Source: DASWJZ01 sp963720705
Lineage (GTDB): Bacteria > Pseudomonadota > Alphaproteobacteria > Rhizobiales > Afifellaceae
DNA: 64,000 bases
Direction: 5' to 3'
Assembly: GCA_963720705.1 (NCBI GenBank)
Contig: CAVRGJ010000005.1
Location: 124,001-188,000 of the forward strand
Positions 34,493 to 43,078 of the stretch are shown in pieces. How positions within the stretch are numbered: position 1 is the stretch's first letter; each line of letters begins with the position of its first letter. The translations under genes were made by a program, and so were the position numbers. The notes under the pieces are model-generated. The model worked only from the letters and a program-made list of their open reading frames with translations, had not been told where the DNA came from and made no database searches.

Positions 34493-35176
34493 ATGACATC
34501 CCGCAAGATCCTCATCGTCGACGACGACGCCGATCTGAGCGAGGCGCTGATCGACCAGCTCTCGCTCTACGACGAGTTCGACTTGACGCATGCCAAGACG
34601 GCGACGGCAGGCCTGCAAGCGGCACGCGAGAGCCATATCGACCTGGTCATCATGGATGTCGGCCTGCCGGATATGGACGGGCGCGAAGCGGTGAAGCTCT
34701 TGCGCAAAAGCGGCGTGCGCGCGCCGATCATCATGCTTACCGGCCATGACACCGATTCCGACGCGATCCTCGGTCTTGAAGCCGGCGCCAACGATTACGT
34801 AGTCAAGCCGTTCCGCTTCGCGGTGCTTCTGGCGCGAATCCGCGCGCATCTTCGGCAGCACGAGCAGAGCGAGGACGCGACCTTCTCCATCGGCCGCTAC
34901 ACGTTTCGGCCGGCCGCGAAGATGCTCCTCGACCCGACCGGCAGCAAAATCCGGTTGACCGAGAAGGAGACGGCGATCCTGAAATATCTCTACCGAGCCG
35001 GCGACCGGATCGTAACGCGCGACGTTCTTCTTTCGGAAGTTTGGGGCTACAATTCCGGCGTGACCACCCATACGCTGGAAACCCACATCTACCGCCTGAG
35101 ACAGAAGATCGAGCGCGATCCGTCGCATGCCGAGCTTCTGGTCACAGAATTGGGCGGCTACAAACTGGCGCGGTAG
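34493..35176 (+). CDS. OmpR-family response regulator
   Basis: 227 residues. Receiver domain (about 1-120) with acidic DDD at residues 10-12, phospho-acceptor Asp55 in IDLVIMDVGLPDMDG, and the Lys in VVKPFR. The C-terminal winged helix (about 130-227) has LTEKETAILKYLYRAGDRIVTRDVLLSEVWGYNSGVTTHTLETHIYRLRQKIE. No histidine kinase lies nearby, so the partner is unknown. The next gene starts 4 bp after the stop. Confidence 0.92.
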   Translation: MTSRKILIVDDDADLSEALIDQLSLYDEFDLTHAKTATAGLQAARESHIDLVIMDVGLPDMDGREAVKLLRKSGVRAPIIMLTGHDTDSDAILGLEAGANDYVVKPFRFAVLLARIRAHLRQHEQSEDATFSIGRYTFRPAAKMLLDPTGSKIRLTEKETAILKYLYRAGDRIVTRDVLLSEVWGYNSGVTTHTLETHIYRLRQKIERDPSHAELLVTELGGYKLAR

Positions 35177-35180
35177 GTCA

Positions 35181-35660
35181 ATGTCGTCGCTTCAATCGTT
35201 GGACACGGATGTCGACGTTATCGGAAAAGTGCCGTTCTTCGCGGGGTTCTCCCGAGAACAGCTGAAGCTTGTCGCGATTTCCGCGGAAAGCCGTTCGCTG
35301 CCGGAAAAGCTGCTCTTATTCGACGAAGGGCAGCTTCTGCACTCCGCCTATGTGATCGTATCGGGGGGTCTCAAGGGCGAGCACAAGGTGGCGGGCACCG
35401 ACAAGGTGGTGAAGCGCGAGATCGAGCCGGGGGTGATCCTGGGCGAGCGGGCGCTCATTCTCGATGCGCGCGCCAACGAGTTGGTCAGGGTGGAGAGCCG
35501 CACACGGGTCCTTCAGATCCGCAAGCTGATGTTTCGCAAGCTCTTGCAGGAGCATCCGGAGATGGCGGCGATCTTGCGGACGCGCTTCGCCCGTCACGTG
35601 ATCCAGATGGCGGCCGGGTTCGATGCCGTCCGCGATCGCCTGCGCGCCGTCCAGCTTTAG
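35181..35660 (+). CDS. Cyclic-nucleotide-binding domain protein without HTH
   Basis: 159 residues; a single cNMP-binding beta-roll (VPFFAGFSREQLKLVAISAESRSLPEKLLLFDEGQLLHSAYVIVSGGL, ... GVILGERALI). There is no DNA-binding HTH, unlike Crp/Fnr. It starts 4 bp after the response regulator, so it probably modulates the same pathway or senses a ligand for it. Confidence 0.85.
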   Translation: MSSLQSLDTDVDVIGKVPFFAGFSREQLKLVAISAESRSLPEKLLLFDEGQLLHSAYVIVSGGLKGEHKVAGTDKVVKREIEPGVILGERALILDARANELVRVESRTRVLQIRKLMFRKLLQEHPEMAAILRTRFARHVIQMAAGFDAVRDRLRAVQL

Positions 35661-35670
35661 CCGTCAAAAT

Positions 35671-36468
35671 CTAGCGAAACGCCGCGATTACCGGCACGTG
35701 GTCGGAGGGGCGCTTCCACGAGCGGGCGTCGCGAAGCACGCTCATCGCCTTCGCCTCCGCGGCGAGGTCCGGCGTGACCCAGATATGGTCGAGACGGCGA
35801 CCGCGGTCGTTCACCGTCCAGTCGGGGGAGCGGTAGCTCCACCATGTGTAAAGCTTCACGTCGGGCGGCACGAACTGCCGCATGAGGTCGACCCAGCCGC
35901 CCGCGGCGCGCGCCCGCTCCAGCCCTTCCGTCTCGACCGGTGTGTGGCTCACCACTTTCAGAAGCTGCTTGTGAGACCAGACGTCGGTCGCAAGCGGTGC
36001 GATGTTGAGATCGCCGACAAGAATCGACCCGGGCGCTGAAAGCGCATCCATGCAGCCGTGGAGCTCCTCGACGAAGGAGAGCTTGTGCGCGAATTTCGGA
36101 TTGACGCTCGGGTCGGGCTCGTCGCCGCCGGCCGGAACGTAGAGATTGTTGATGGTGATTTGGCGGCCGCGATAATCGAGCGTCGCGGCGATGTGACGCG
36201 CGTCGTCCTTGCCGCAGAAGCGCCGGCGCTCCACTTTGTGAAGCGGCCGCCGCGAAACGATGGCGACCCCGTGATAGCCTTTTTGACCGTGCACCTCGAT
36301 GTGTCGGTAGCCGGCCTCGCGGAACGCTTTCCGGGGGAAGTTGGCGTCCGGGCACTTGGTTTCCTGGAGGCAGAGCACGTCGGGCCGGCGCTCCGAAAGC
36401 AGGCGCCTCACGAGGCCGATCCTGAGCCGGACGGAGTTGATGTTCCAGGTGGCGACAGTGAGCGGCAT
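35671..36468 (-). CDS. xth: Exodeoxyribonuclease III (AP endonuclease)
   Basis: 265 residues from ATG 36468. Endonuclease/exonuclease/phosphatase fold: ATWNINSVRLR, LCLQETKCPDANFP (metal-binding Glu), GYHGVAIVSRR, GDLNIAPL, RRLDHIWVTPDL and SDHVPVIAAF (catalytic His). It cleaves at abasic sites in base-excision repair. The first codons upstream of this ATG lack similarity. Confidence 0.95.
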   Translation of the reverse strand: MPLTVATWNINSVRLRIGLVRRLLSERRPDVLCLQETKCPDANFPRKAFREAGYRHIEVHGQKGYHGVAIVSRRPLHKVERRRFCGKDDARHIAATLDYRGRQITINNLYVPAGGDEPDPSVNPKFAHKLSFVEELHGCMDALSAPGSILVGDLNIAPLATDVWSHKQLLKVVSHTPVETEGLERARAAGGWVDLMRQFVPPDVKLYTWWSYRSPDWTVNDRGRRLDHIWVTPDLAAEAKAMSVLRDARSWKRPSDHVPVIAAFR

Positions 36469-36494
36469 TTCGACGGGGTGGCGAGAACTCGTCA

Positions 36495-36650
36495 GGTCTG
36501 GCGGGTGTGCTGCGGCAAGTCCAGTTTTCAGCCGGGACTCTCCACAAATGAAAGCGCCCGGCCTGTCTCCAGGCCGGGCGCCCGCGGGTTTCACCGTGAA
36601 CCGGTGCTGGCGCCCTGCGTTACGGGGGGCATGTTCCGCGGGGAGCCACT
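36495..36650 (+). ncRNA. Candidate 6S-like RNA (ssrS)
   Basis: The 230-bp gap between xth and lolA contains a long imperfect fold on the plus strand: an apical 10-bp stem GCGCCCGGCC/GGCCGGGCGC (36554-36563 and 36572-36581), a central bubble, and closing pairings such as GCGGG..UGC with GCA...UCCGC. The 3' half TTTCACCGTGAACC...CCCTGCG...GGGGGCAT resembles the E. coli 6S 3' half, and GCAAGTCCAGTTTTCAGCC resembles its 5' half. 6S RNA sequesters sigma70 RNA polymerase. The call rests on eye alignment and memory; the borders are approximate. Confidence 0.45.
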
Positions 36651-36698
36651 CCGCTCCACGATAACGTGGTGAAGCAGGATTTCGTTTTCAAGTCTGCC

Positions 36699-37367
36699 TC
36701 AGTGCTGCTCCCTCGAGGCATTGGTGGCTGCCAGATAGTCGATCTTGAAGAGGTCAGAATCGAGCGGTTTTCCGGTCTCGACGTTGTAGAGCGCGACCAT
36801 CGTCTGCAGCCCTTGCTGGTCGGTCACGGTCCACTGCCGGAGCGCGTAGGTTGTGTGGTCGAAAATGAGGTCGAGCGTCCCGGCACTGAACCGGGTTTCG
36901 TCTTGGAGCTCCACTTCGACCAGATCGGACGCCACGCCGACGCGGGTCACCTTGTCGGTGTTTACGAGGTCGAGGTTCTTGTCGAGAAGCAATCGAAGCG
37001 GCGTCTGCGACAGCGGCCAGATGTCGTAGGTCTGCAGCTTCTTGTCGAAGACGAGTACCGACTTGCCGTCGGCGATGACGCTGAGGGTTGCGGGCGGATC
37101 GTACTGGAAGCGCACGCGGCCCGGCCGCGAAATGAAGAACTTGCCCGTCAGCTGATCGCCGTTCGGATTGAACTGAATGAACTCGCCGTCCATCGTGTCG
37201 ATCGTCGCAAGCTTGGCCGAGATCTCGGAGAGGACCGCGCGCTGGTCGTCGGTGATGACGTTGGCGTCCGCGGCGCTGGCGTCACCGGCCGCCTGTACCG
37301 TCCGCGGCAGGAGCGCTGTGGCGAAAAGCGCCGAAAGCAGCATGCGCCGATCGAGGCGGAAGCTCAT
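36699..37367 (-). CDS. lolA: Outer-membrane lipoprotein carrier LolA
   Basis: 222 residues from ATG 37367 (AAGGAG upstream), with a signal peptide (about 1-26, ending TVQA). The LolA fold shows FIQFNPNGDQLTGKFFISRPGRVRFQYDPPATLSVIADGKSVLVFDKKLQTYDIWPLSQTPLRLLL. It ferries lipoproteins through the periplasm. Located immediately downstream of ftsK, as in many alphaproteobacteria. Confidence 0.92.
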   Translation of the reverse strand: MSFRLDRRMLLSALFATALLPRTVQAAGDASAADANVITDDQRAVLSEISAKLATIDTMDGEFIQFNPNGDQLTGKFFISRPGRVRFQYDPPATLSVIADGKSVLVFDKKLQTYDIWPLSQTPLRLLLDKNLDLVNTDKVTRVGVASDLVEVELQDETRFSAGTLDLIFDHTTYALRQWTVTDQQGLQTMVALYNVETGKPLDSDLFKIDYLAATNASREQH

Positions 37368-37439
37368 GGGACTCTCCTTGCGACCCCCGCCGGAACGTAA
37401 GAGCAATTCGTGTCGAGACAAGGGCCCGCGGGCCCGGCC

Positions 37440-39944
37440 TCAGAGGGCGCCTTCTCCGACCAGGATCTCGCGCTTGCCGGCGTGGTTCGCGGCGCCGACC
37501 ACGCCCTCCTGCTCCATTCGCTCGATGAGCGAGGCGGCGCGGTTGTAGCCGATCGAGAGCCGCCGCTGGATATAGCTGGTCGAGGCCTTGCGGTCGCGCA
37601 GAACGACGGCCACGGCCTGGTCGTAGAGATCGTTGGATTCCTCCAGCCCGCCGGCCATCGCGTCGAAGCCGCCTTCGTCTTCTTCCTCGTCGGTGATCGA
37701 ATCGAGGTAGTCGGGCACGCCCTGGCTCTTCAGATGCGCGACGATGTCCTCCACCTCCTCGTCGGAGACAAAGGGTCCGTGCACGCGCTGAATGCGGCCG
37801 CCGCCGGCCATGTAGAGCATGTCGCCCTGGCCGAGGAGCTGCTCCGCCCCCTGCTCGCCGAGGATCGTGCGGCTGTCGATCTTGGATGTGACCTGGAAGG
37901 AGATGCGGGTCGGGAAGTTCGCCTTGATGGTGCCGGTAATGACGTCGACGGAAGGACGCTGCGTCGCCATGATGACGTGGATGCCTGCGGCGCGGGCCAT
38001 CTGCGCCAAGCGCTGGACTGCGCCCTCGATGTCTTTGCCTGCAACCATCATCAGATCGGCCATCTCGTCGATAATGACCACGATGAAGGGCATCGGCGCG
38101 AGCTCCAGCTCTTCGGTCTCGAAGATCGGCTCGCCGGTCTCGTGGTCGAAGCCGGTCTGCACCGTGCGCGTCAGCACCTCTTTCTTCTTCTTGGCGATGG
38201 CGATCCGCTGGTTGAAGCCCTCGATGTTGCGGACGCCGAGCTTCGACATCTTCTTGTAGCGGTCCTCCATCTCGCGCACCGTCCATTTGAGCGCGACGAC
38301 CGCCTTGCGCGGGTCGGTGACGACCGGTGAGAGGAGATGCGGGATGCCGTCGTAGACGGAAAGCTCCAGCATCTTCGGATCGATCATGATGAGCCGGCAC
38401 TGATCGGGCTTCAGCCGATAGAGCAGCGATAGGATCATCGTGTTGATGGAGACCGACTTGCCGGAGCCGGTGGTGCCGGCGACGAGAAGGTGCGGCATCT
38501 TGGAAAGATCGGCGATGACCGGCTCGCCGTTGATCGTCTTGCCGAGCGAAAGAGCGAGCTTTGCTTTCGATCCGTCGAAGTCGGTCGAGGCGAGGAGCTC
38601 GCGCAGATAGACCGTCTCGCGGTGCGCGTTCGGAAGCTCGATGCCGATGGCGTTCTTTCCGGGGATGACGGCGACGCGCGCGGAGATCGCGCTCATGGAG
38701 CGGGCGATGTCGTCGGCGAGGCCGATGACGCGCGAGGATTTGATGCCGGGCGCCGGCTCCAGCTCGTAGAGGGTGACGACCGGGCCGGGGCGCACGTTCA
38801 TGATCTCGCCCTTGACGCCGAAATCCTCCAGCACACCTTCAAGAAGCCGCGCGTTCTGCTCGAGCGCGCCCTGGTCGATCGTCGCCTCGCGGCGCCGCTG
38901 CTTCTGCGGCTCAAGAAGAAGATGCAGCGGCGGCAGCTCGAACTCGCCGGAGGGCAGCAGCGAGGGCTGTGCCTCCTTTTTGACGCGAGCGCTCTGCTTC
39001 GGCCGCGGAGCTGCGGGCTGCACGACCGCCTTGGCGGCGCGCCCCGGCGCGGCGCGTTCCTCGATCGCCTCTGCGAAGGCGTCGTCAAAGTCGGAATCGA
39101 CGTCGAAATCGATGTCGTCGTCGGAGATGAAGAGCGGCTCGCGCCGGTTCGATTGCGCGAGTCCTGTCCGTATCCGGCCGATGCGCTCTTTCCGCTCCGC
39201 AAGCTGCCGCCGAATCGCCCGCCCGAGCGCTGCTTTGGCGGTAAGCGCGAGATGCGCAAAGATTCCGGCGACGAGCCTGAGCCGCGTTCCGGAGGCGCTT
39301 TCTGCAACGTCTTCCTCGTCGTCCTCCATCTCCTCCGGCACCACGCGGCGCACCGCTCGGCGCCGGGTGGCGGCGGGCTGCGGCCGCCGCAGGCATGCGA
39401 CGTAAAGAAGCGCCAGCGAGAGGCCGGAGAGGATCACGCAGAGCGCAGCATAGAGGCCGGGCGAGAGCGAGCCGCCGCCGAACCATTCCGCGACGCCGAG
39501 CGTCAGGTCGCCGACGGCGCCGCCGAGCCCCGTCGGCAGCGGCCATTTTGCCAGAACCGGCAGGCAGGCGAGGGCGGCCGACAGCGTGAGCGTGCCGGCA
39601 ACCCAAAGAAGGCTTTGATGGATCGCTCGGCGCGGACGGCGCAGGCGGAAGAGGTTCCAGCCCCAGAACCCGAGCGGAAACACGATGCCGACTACGGCGA
39701 AGCCGAAGAATTGCATGGCGAGGTCGGCGAAGGCGGCGCCGGGGCGTCCGAGAAGATTGCGGGCGGGCGCGTCGACCGGGTAGCTGAAGCTCGGGTCGTC
39801 GACGTGCCAGGTGACCAGGGAGATGAGGAGGGCGGCCGCGACGACCATCAAGGCCAATCCGCCGAGGCGCCAGGCATGTCGTCTGAGAAAATCCCGCAAA
39901 TGGCTTTCGGCCGTCGGGTGATCACGCAAGATGGCGTACGTCAT
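37440..39944 (-). CDS. ftsK: DNA translocase FtsK
   Basis: 834 residues from ATG 39944 (MTYAILRDH); an in-frame GTG five codons earlier lacks an SD. Four N-terminal transmembrane segments (up to about 190), a charged linker, then the motor with LLVAGTTGSGKSVSINTMILSLLYRL and VVIIDEMADLMM, and a C-terminal gamma winged helix (LYDQAVAVVLRDRKASTSYIQRRLSIGYNRAASLIERM) that reads KOPS. It pumps DNA at the septum. A perfect CtrA box lies 54 bp upstream. Confidence 0.96.
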   Translation of the reverse strand: MTYAILRDHPTAESHLRDFLRRHAWRLGGLALMVVAAALLISLVTWHVDDPSFSYPVDAPARNLLGRPGAAFADLAMQFFGFAVVGIVFPLGFWGWNLFRLRRPRRAIHQSLLWVAGTLTLSAALACLPVLAKWPLPTGLGGAVGDLTLGVAEWFGGGSLSPGLYAALCVILSGLSLALLYVACLRRPQPAATRRRAVRRVVPEEMEDDEEDVAESASGTRLRLVAGIFAHLALTAKAALGRAIRRQLAERKERIGRIRTGLAQSNRREPLFISDDDIDFDVDSDFDDAFAEAIEERAAPGRAAKAVVQPAAPRPKQSARVKKEAQPSLLPSGEFELPPLHLLLEPQKQRRREATIDQGALEQNARLLEGVLEDFGVKGEIMNVRPGPVVTLYELEPAPGIKSSRVIGLADDIARSMSAISARVAVIPGKNAIGIELPNAHRETVYLRELLASTDFDGSKAKLALSLGKTINGEPVIADLSKMPHLLVAGTTGSGKSVSINTMILSLLYRLKPDQCRLIMIDPKMLELSVYDGIPHLLSPVVTDPRKAVVALKWTVREMEDRYKKMSKLGVRNIEGFNQRIAIAKKKKEVLTRTVQTGFDHETGEPIFETEELELAPMPFIVVIIDEMADLMMVAGKDIEGAVQRLAQMARAAGIHVIMATQRPSVDVITGTIKANFPTRISFQVTSKIDSRTILGEQGAEQLLGQGDMLYMAGGGRIQRVHGPFVSDEEVEDIVAHLKSQGVPDYLDSITDEEEDEGGFDAMAGGLEESNDLYDQAVAVVLRDRKASTSYIQRRLSIGYNRAASLIERMEQEGVVGAANHAGKREILVGEGAL

Positions 39945-39997
39945 GCTAGGTCGCCGCACTAATCGAAAAACTTTTCGGCGACCCTAGAGGGGCGTGG

Positions 39998-40012
39998 TTA
40001 AGGTGCGTTTAA
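39998..40012. promoter_or_regulatory. Perfect CtrA box upstream of ftsK
   Basis: TTAAGGTGCGTTTAA is an exact TTAA-N7-TTAA located 54 bp before the ftsK start codon, in the ftsK-amtB gap. Cell-cycle control of ftsK by CtrA is inferred. Confidence 0.75.
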
Positions 40013-40045
40013 CCAGCACCGACGTGGCGAAGACGATCGGGCAAC

Positions 40046-40074
40046 GAAAAACCCGGCCGCGGGAGCGGCCGGGT
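40046..40074 (-). terminator. Rho-independent terminator of the glnK-amtB operon
   Basis: ACCCGGCCGC / GCGGCCGGGT form a 10-bp stem (40051-40060 with 40065-40074) with loop GGGA. Read on the minus strand, the stem is followed by TTTTT (40046-40050), so it is oriented to terminate amtB transcription. Confidence 0.85.
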
Positions 40075-40097
40075 CGGTCTTGGGAGGTGCAACCCGG

Positions 40098-41459
40098 CTA
40101 TTGGACGACTTCGCCGTGGAGGTTGATGTCGAGGCCTTCCACTTCGATTTCCTTGTTAACCCGGATCCCGATCACCACGTCGATGATCTTCAGGATGATG
40201 AAGCTCACGACGCCTGACCAGACGATGGTCGCGATCGTGCCTTCGAACTGGATCCACACTTGGCCGGGATTGCCGTCGATCAGGCCGGAATGGCCTTCGC
40301 CGCCGACTGCTGCCACGGCGAAGACGCCGGTCAGTATGGCGCCGACGAACCCGCCGACGGCGTGAACCCCGAACGCGTCGAGGGCGTCGTCGTAGCCGAG
40401 CATCTCCTTCAGCCACATAACCGCCCAGGCGCAGATGACGCCGGCAGCAATGCCGATGACGAGTGCACCCGTCGGGTCGACCCAACCGGAGGCCGGCGTG
40501 ATCGCGACGAGGCCGGCAACCGCGCCGGAGATGATGCCGAGAACGCTGGGCTTCCCGCGCACGATCCATTCGGCGAACATCCAGGCGAGCGCGGCAGCGG
40601 CCGTAGCGATCTGGGTGACCGCCATGGCCATGCCGGCGCGGCCGTCCGAGGCGAGCTCCGAACCGGCGTTAAAGCCGAACCAGCCGACCCACAGGAGCGA
40701 GGCGCCGATGACGGAGAGCACAAGGTTGTGCGGCGCCATGTTCTCCGAGCCGAGTCCGGTGCGCTTGCCGAGGACGAGCGCGCAAACAAGGCCGGCGATG
40801 CCGGCGTTGATATGCACGACGGTCCCGCCGGCGAAGTCGAGCACGCCCAACGTGCCGAGGAAGCCACCGCCCCAGACCCAGTGGGCGATCGGGCTGTAGA
40901 CGAAGATCGACCAGAGGCCCATGAACCACATCATCGCGGAGAACTTCATGCGGTCCGCAAAGCCACCGCAGATGAGCGCCGGCGTGATGATGGCGAACGT
41001 CATCTGGAACATCATGAAGACGGATTCGGGGATGGTGCCGGATACCTCGTCGACGGACATCCCCTTCAGGAAGAACCGATCGAGACCCCCGATGTAGGCC
41101 TGCATCGCGCCACCGTCGCGGAAAGCCAGCGAGTAGCCGACGACCATCCATATCACCGTTACCAGACAGGTGATGGCGAAGCTCTGCATGACTGTGGCGA
41201 GCACGTTTTTCTTGCGCACCATGCCGCCGTAGAAGAGCGCCAGACCGGGGACCGTCATAAGAAGGACGAGGGCGGTCGAGGTGAGCATCCAGGCGGTGTC
41301 GCCGGCGTTGATCGTCGGCGTGTCGGCGGCTGGTGCGGCCATTTCGGTTGCCGCGGCGGCCGGTTGATCCGTCGCGGCGTCCTGGGCGAACGATGGTGCG
41401 GCCAGTGCCGTGAAAAGCAGACCAATCACCACCAGAATTCTAGCTGCGAAGCAGCGCAT
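40098..41459 (-). CDS. amtB: Ammonium transporter AmtB
   Basis: 453 residues from ATG 41459 (GGAG 6 nt upstream; a longer start at 41471 is less likely). A signal peptide (about 1-23) precedes the AmtB fold with 11 transmembrane helices; family stretches are INAGDTAWMLTSTALVLLMTVPGLALFYGGMVR, GGTVVHINAGIAGLVCALVLGKR and GVHAVGGFVGAILTGVF, the latter holding pore histidines. GlnK blocks the channel under nitrogen excess. Downstream of glnK with about 180 bp between. Confidence 0.95.
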   Translation of the reverse strand: MRCFAARILVVIGLLFTALAAPSFAQDAATDQPAAAATEMAAPAADTPTINAGDTAWMLTSTALVLLMTVPGLALFYGGMVRKKNVLATVMQSFAITCLVTVIWMVVGYSLAFRDGGAMQAYIGGLDRFFLKGMSVDEVSGTIPESVFMMFQMTFAIITPALICGGFADRMKFSAMMWFMGLWSIFVYSPIAHWVWGGGFLGTLGVLDFAGGTVVHINAGIAGLVCALVLGKRTGLGSENMAPHNLVLSVIGASLLWVGWFGFNAGSELASDGRAGMAMAVTQIATAAAALAWMFAEWIVRGKPSVLGIISGAVAGLVAITPASGWVDPTGALVIGIAAGVICAWAVMWLKEMLGYDDALDAFGVHAVGGFVGAILTGVFAVAAVGGEGHSGLIDGNPGQVWIQFEGTIATIVWSGVVSFIILKIIDVVIGIRVNKEIEVEGLDINLHGEVVQ

Positions 41460-41641
41460 CGCGTTCTCCATCGTTGTTACCCGCAGAGAGGGAGAGCCAG
41501 CATCGCGGCGCTCTGTAGCGGAGCGATACAAAGGCCGTGCCAAACCGCCCCAGCGGGCGATGAAGCGACGTTTCAAACCTGTCTGCACAAGATTTCATCA
41601 GGTTAAGAAATCCTTACCGCTCTGTGCCTACGAAATAGGCA

Positions 41642-41980
41642 TCAGAGCGCTTCGGCGTTCGTTTCTCCGGTTCGGATGCGGAGTGCGCTCTCAAGGTCGA
41701 GCACGAAGATCTTGCCGTCGCCGATCTGGCCGGTCTTGGCGGCTTCGGCGATGGCCTCGACGACCTTCTCCGCCTCGGCGGCGGCGACGGCGACTTCCAC
41801 CTTGAGCTTGGGCAGGAAACTCACGGCATATTCGGCGCCGCGGTAGATCTCCGTATGGCCCTTTTGGCGGCCGTAACCCTTGACTTCCGTAACGGTCAGA
41901 CCCTGCACACCCATGCCGGTCAGGGCATCCCTGACCGCATCGAGCTTGAAGGGCTTGATGATGGCAATGATAAGCTTCAT
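41642..41980 (-). CDS. glnK: Nitrogen regulatory PII protein GlnK
   Basis: 112 residues with the PII T-loop GYGRQKGHTEIYRGAEY; Tyr51 in EIYRGAEY is the uridylylation site. It senses ATP/ADP and 2-oxoglutarate and gates AmtB. The operon order glnK-amtB is standard. A sigma-54-like promoter lies at 42062-42076. Confidence 0.96.
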   Translation of the reverse strand: MKLIIAIIKPFKLDAVRDALTGMGVQGLTVTEVKGYGRQKGHTEIYRGAEYAVSFLPKLKVEVAVAAAEAEKVVEAIAEAAKTGQIGDGKIFVLDLESALRIRTGETNAEAL

Positions 41981-42061
41981 TGGGCACGTGCTCCATGACT
42001 AGAGTCGGCGAACCGGCCATGCCGCGGCGCAAGCCGGGCACGGTCGCTCGGCGGGAGCAGT

Positions 42062-42076
42062 TCAAGACTCGTGCCA
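42062..42076 (-). promoter_or_regulatory. Sigma-54-like promoter of glnK-amtB
   Basis: Minus-strand TGGCACGAGTCTTGA matches TGGCACG-N4-TTGC except for the last base; GG and the -12 doublet are 10 nt apart. It sits 82 nt before the glnK start, fitting NtrC/RpoN control. The GA in place of GC at -12 weakens the call. Confidence 0.6.
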
Positions 42077-42103
42077 ATCGGGGCGGGTGCGTGCCGCCCA
42101 GCC

Positions 42104-42976
42104 CTATCCCTTGGCGTCTTTCCAGACGCGGATCAGGCCCTCCTGCGCCACCGACGCGACGTGAACGCCGTGGCGGGTGTAGATCGCCCCACGGTTGAAG
42201 CCGCGCGCACCCGAGGCCGTCGGACTGTCCTGCGAGTAAAGCAGCCATTCGTCGGCGCGGAACGGGCGGTGGAACCACAAAGCGTGGTCGAGGCTCGCGA
42301 CCTGCAGGTCGCGGTCGAAGAGCGTGCGGGCGTGCGGGTAGAGCGACGTATCGAGGAGCATCATGTCGGATGCGTAGGCGAGCACGCATTTCTGCACGAC
42401 CGGGTCGTCCGGCAGCGGCCCCGTCGTGCGGAACCAGACGTGCTGCACCGGATCGAGCTTCTCGCGCGACACGTAGTGGCGGAGGCTGACCGGGCGGAGC
42501 TCGATCGGCCGCTCGCGCCGCCAGTAGCCCTTCATCGGCTCGCTCGCGCTCTCAATGAACTGCCGCTTGAGCTCGTCCTCCGACATCAGCTCCTCCGGCG
42601 GCGGGACGCGCGGCGCCGGCATCTGGTGGTCGAGCCCGTCCTCCTCGACCTGGAAGGAGGCGGACATGGAGAAGATCGCATGCCCGTGCTGGATCGCAAC
42701 CACGCGGCGCGTCACGAAACTCTTGCCGTCGCGTATGCGGTCGACCTCGTAGATGATGGGCACGCCGGGGTCACCCGGCCGCAGGAAATAAGCGTGCAAC
42801 GAATGTGCCTTGCGGTCGGGCTCGACAGTGCGCGAGGCGGCGACGAGCGCCTGCCCGATCACCTGTCCGCCGAAAACGCGCTGCCAACCATCCTGCGGGC
42901 TGCGACCGCGGAAGAGGTTGTGCTCGAGCGGCTCAAGGTCGAGGATGTCGAGCAGGTTCTTGACGGCGGCTGCCAC
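42104..42976 (-). CDS. tesB: Acyl-CoA thioesterase II
   Basis: 290 residues from GTG 42976 (AGG upstream). Tandem hot-dog TesB pattern: DLEPLEHNLFRGRSPQDGWQRVFGGQVIGQALVAA, LHAYFLRPGDPGVPIIYEVDRIRDGKSFVTRRV, and MMLLDTSLYPH...LDHALWFHRPFRADEWLLYSQDSPTA. It hydrolyses medium and long acyl-CoAs. Divergent from the UbiH-type gene. Confidence 0.94.
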   Translation of the reverse strand: MAAAVKNLLDILDLEPLEHNLFRGRSPQDGWQRVFGGQVIGQALVAASRTVEPDRKAHSLHAYFLRPGDPGVPIIYEVDRIRDGKSFVTRRVVAIQHGHAIFSMSASFQVEEDGLDHQMPAPRVPPPEELMSEDELKRQFIESASEPMKGYWRRERPIELRPVSLRHYVSREKLDPVQHVWFRTTGPLPDDPVVQKCVLAYASDMMLLDTSLYPHARTLFDRDLQVASLDHALWFHRPFRADEWLLYSQDSPTASGARGFNRGAIYTRHGVHVASVAQEGLIRVWKDAKG

Positions 42977-43078
42977 GCTTCACCTCGACCGCTTTGAGCC
43001 CTTTGCGCATGGAAGCGCCGGACGGGATGCGGAAGGTCGGCGGACAGAGGCCGCGAAGTCAAGCTTGGGAGACGGCAC

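Noticed and set aside
36588..36601. GTTTCACCGTGAAC as a parS site
   Set aside because: An inserted C breaks the parS palindrome, and the sequence fits better inside the 6S-like candidate.
38490..39962. 490-codon open frame opposite ftsK
   Set aside because: Antisense shadow; its composition is Arg/Ala/Glu-rich without any recognisable domain.
41603..41617. TTAAGAAATCCTTAC as a CtrA box upstream of amtB
   Set aside because: One half-site is imperfect (TTAC) and amtB is already in the glnK operon, so support is weak.
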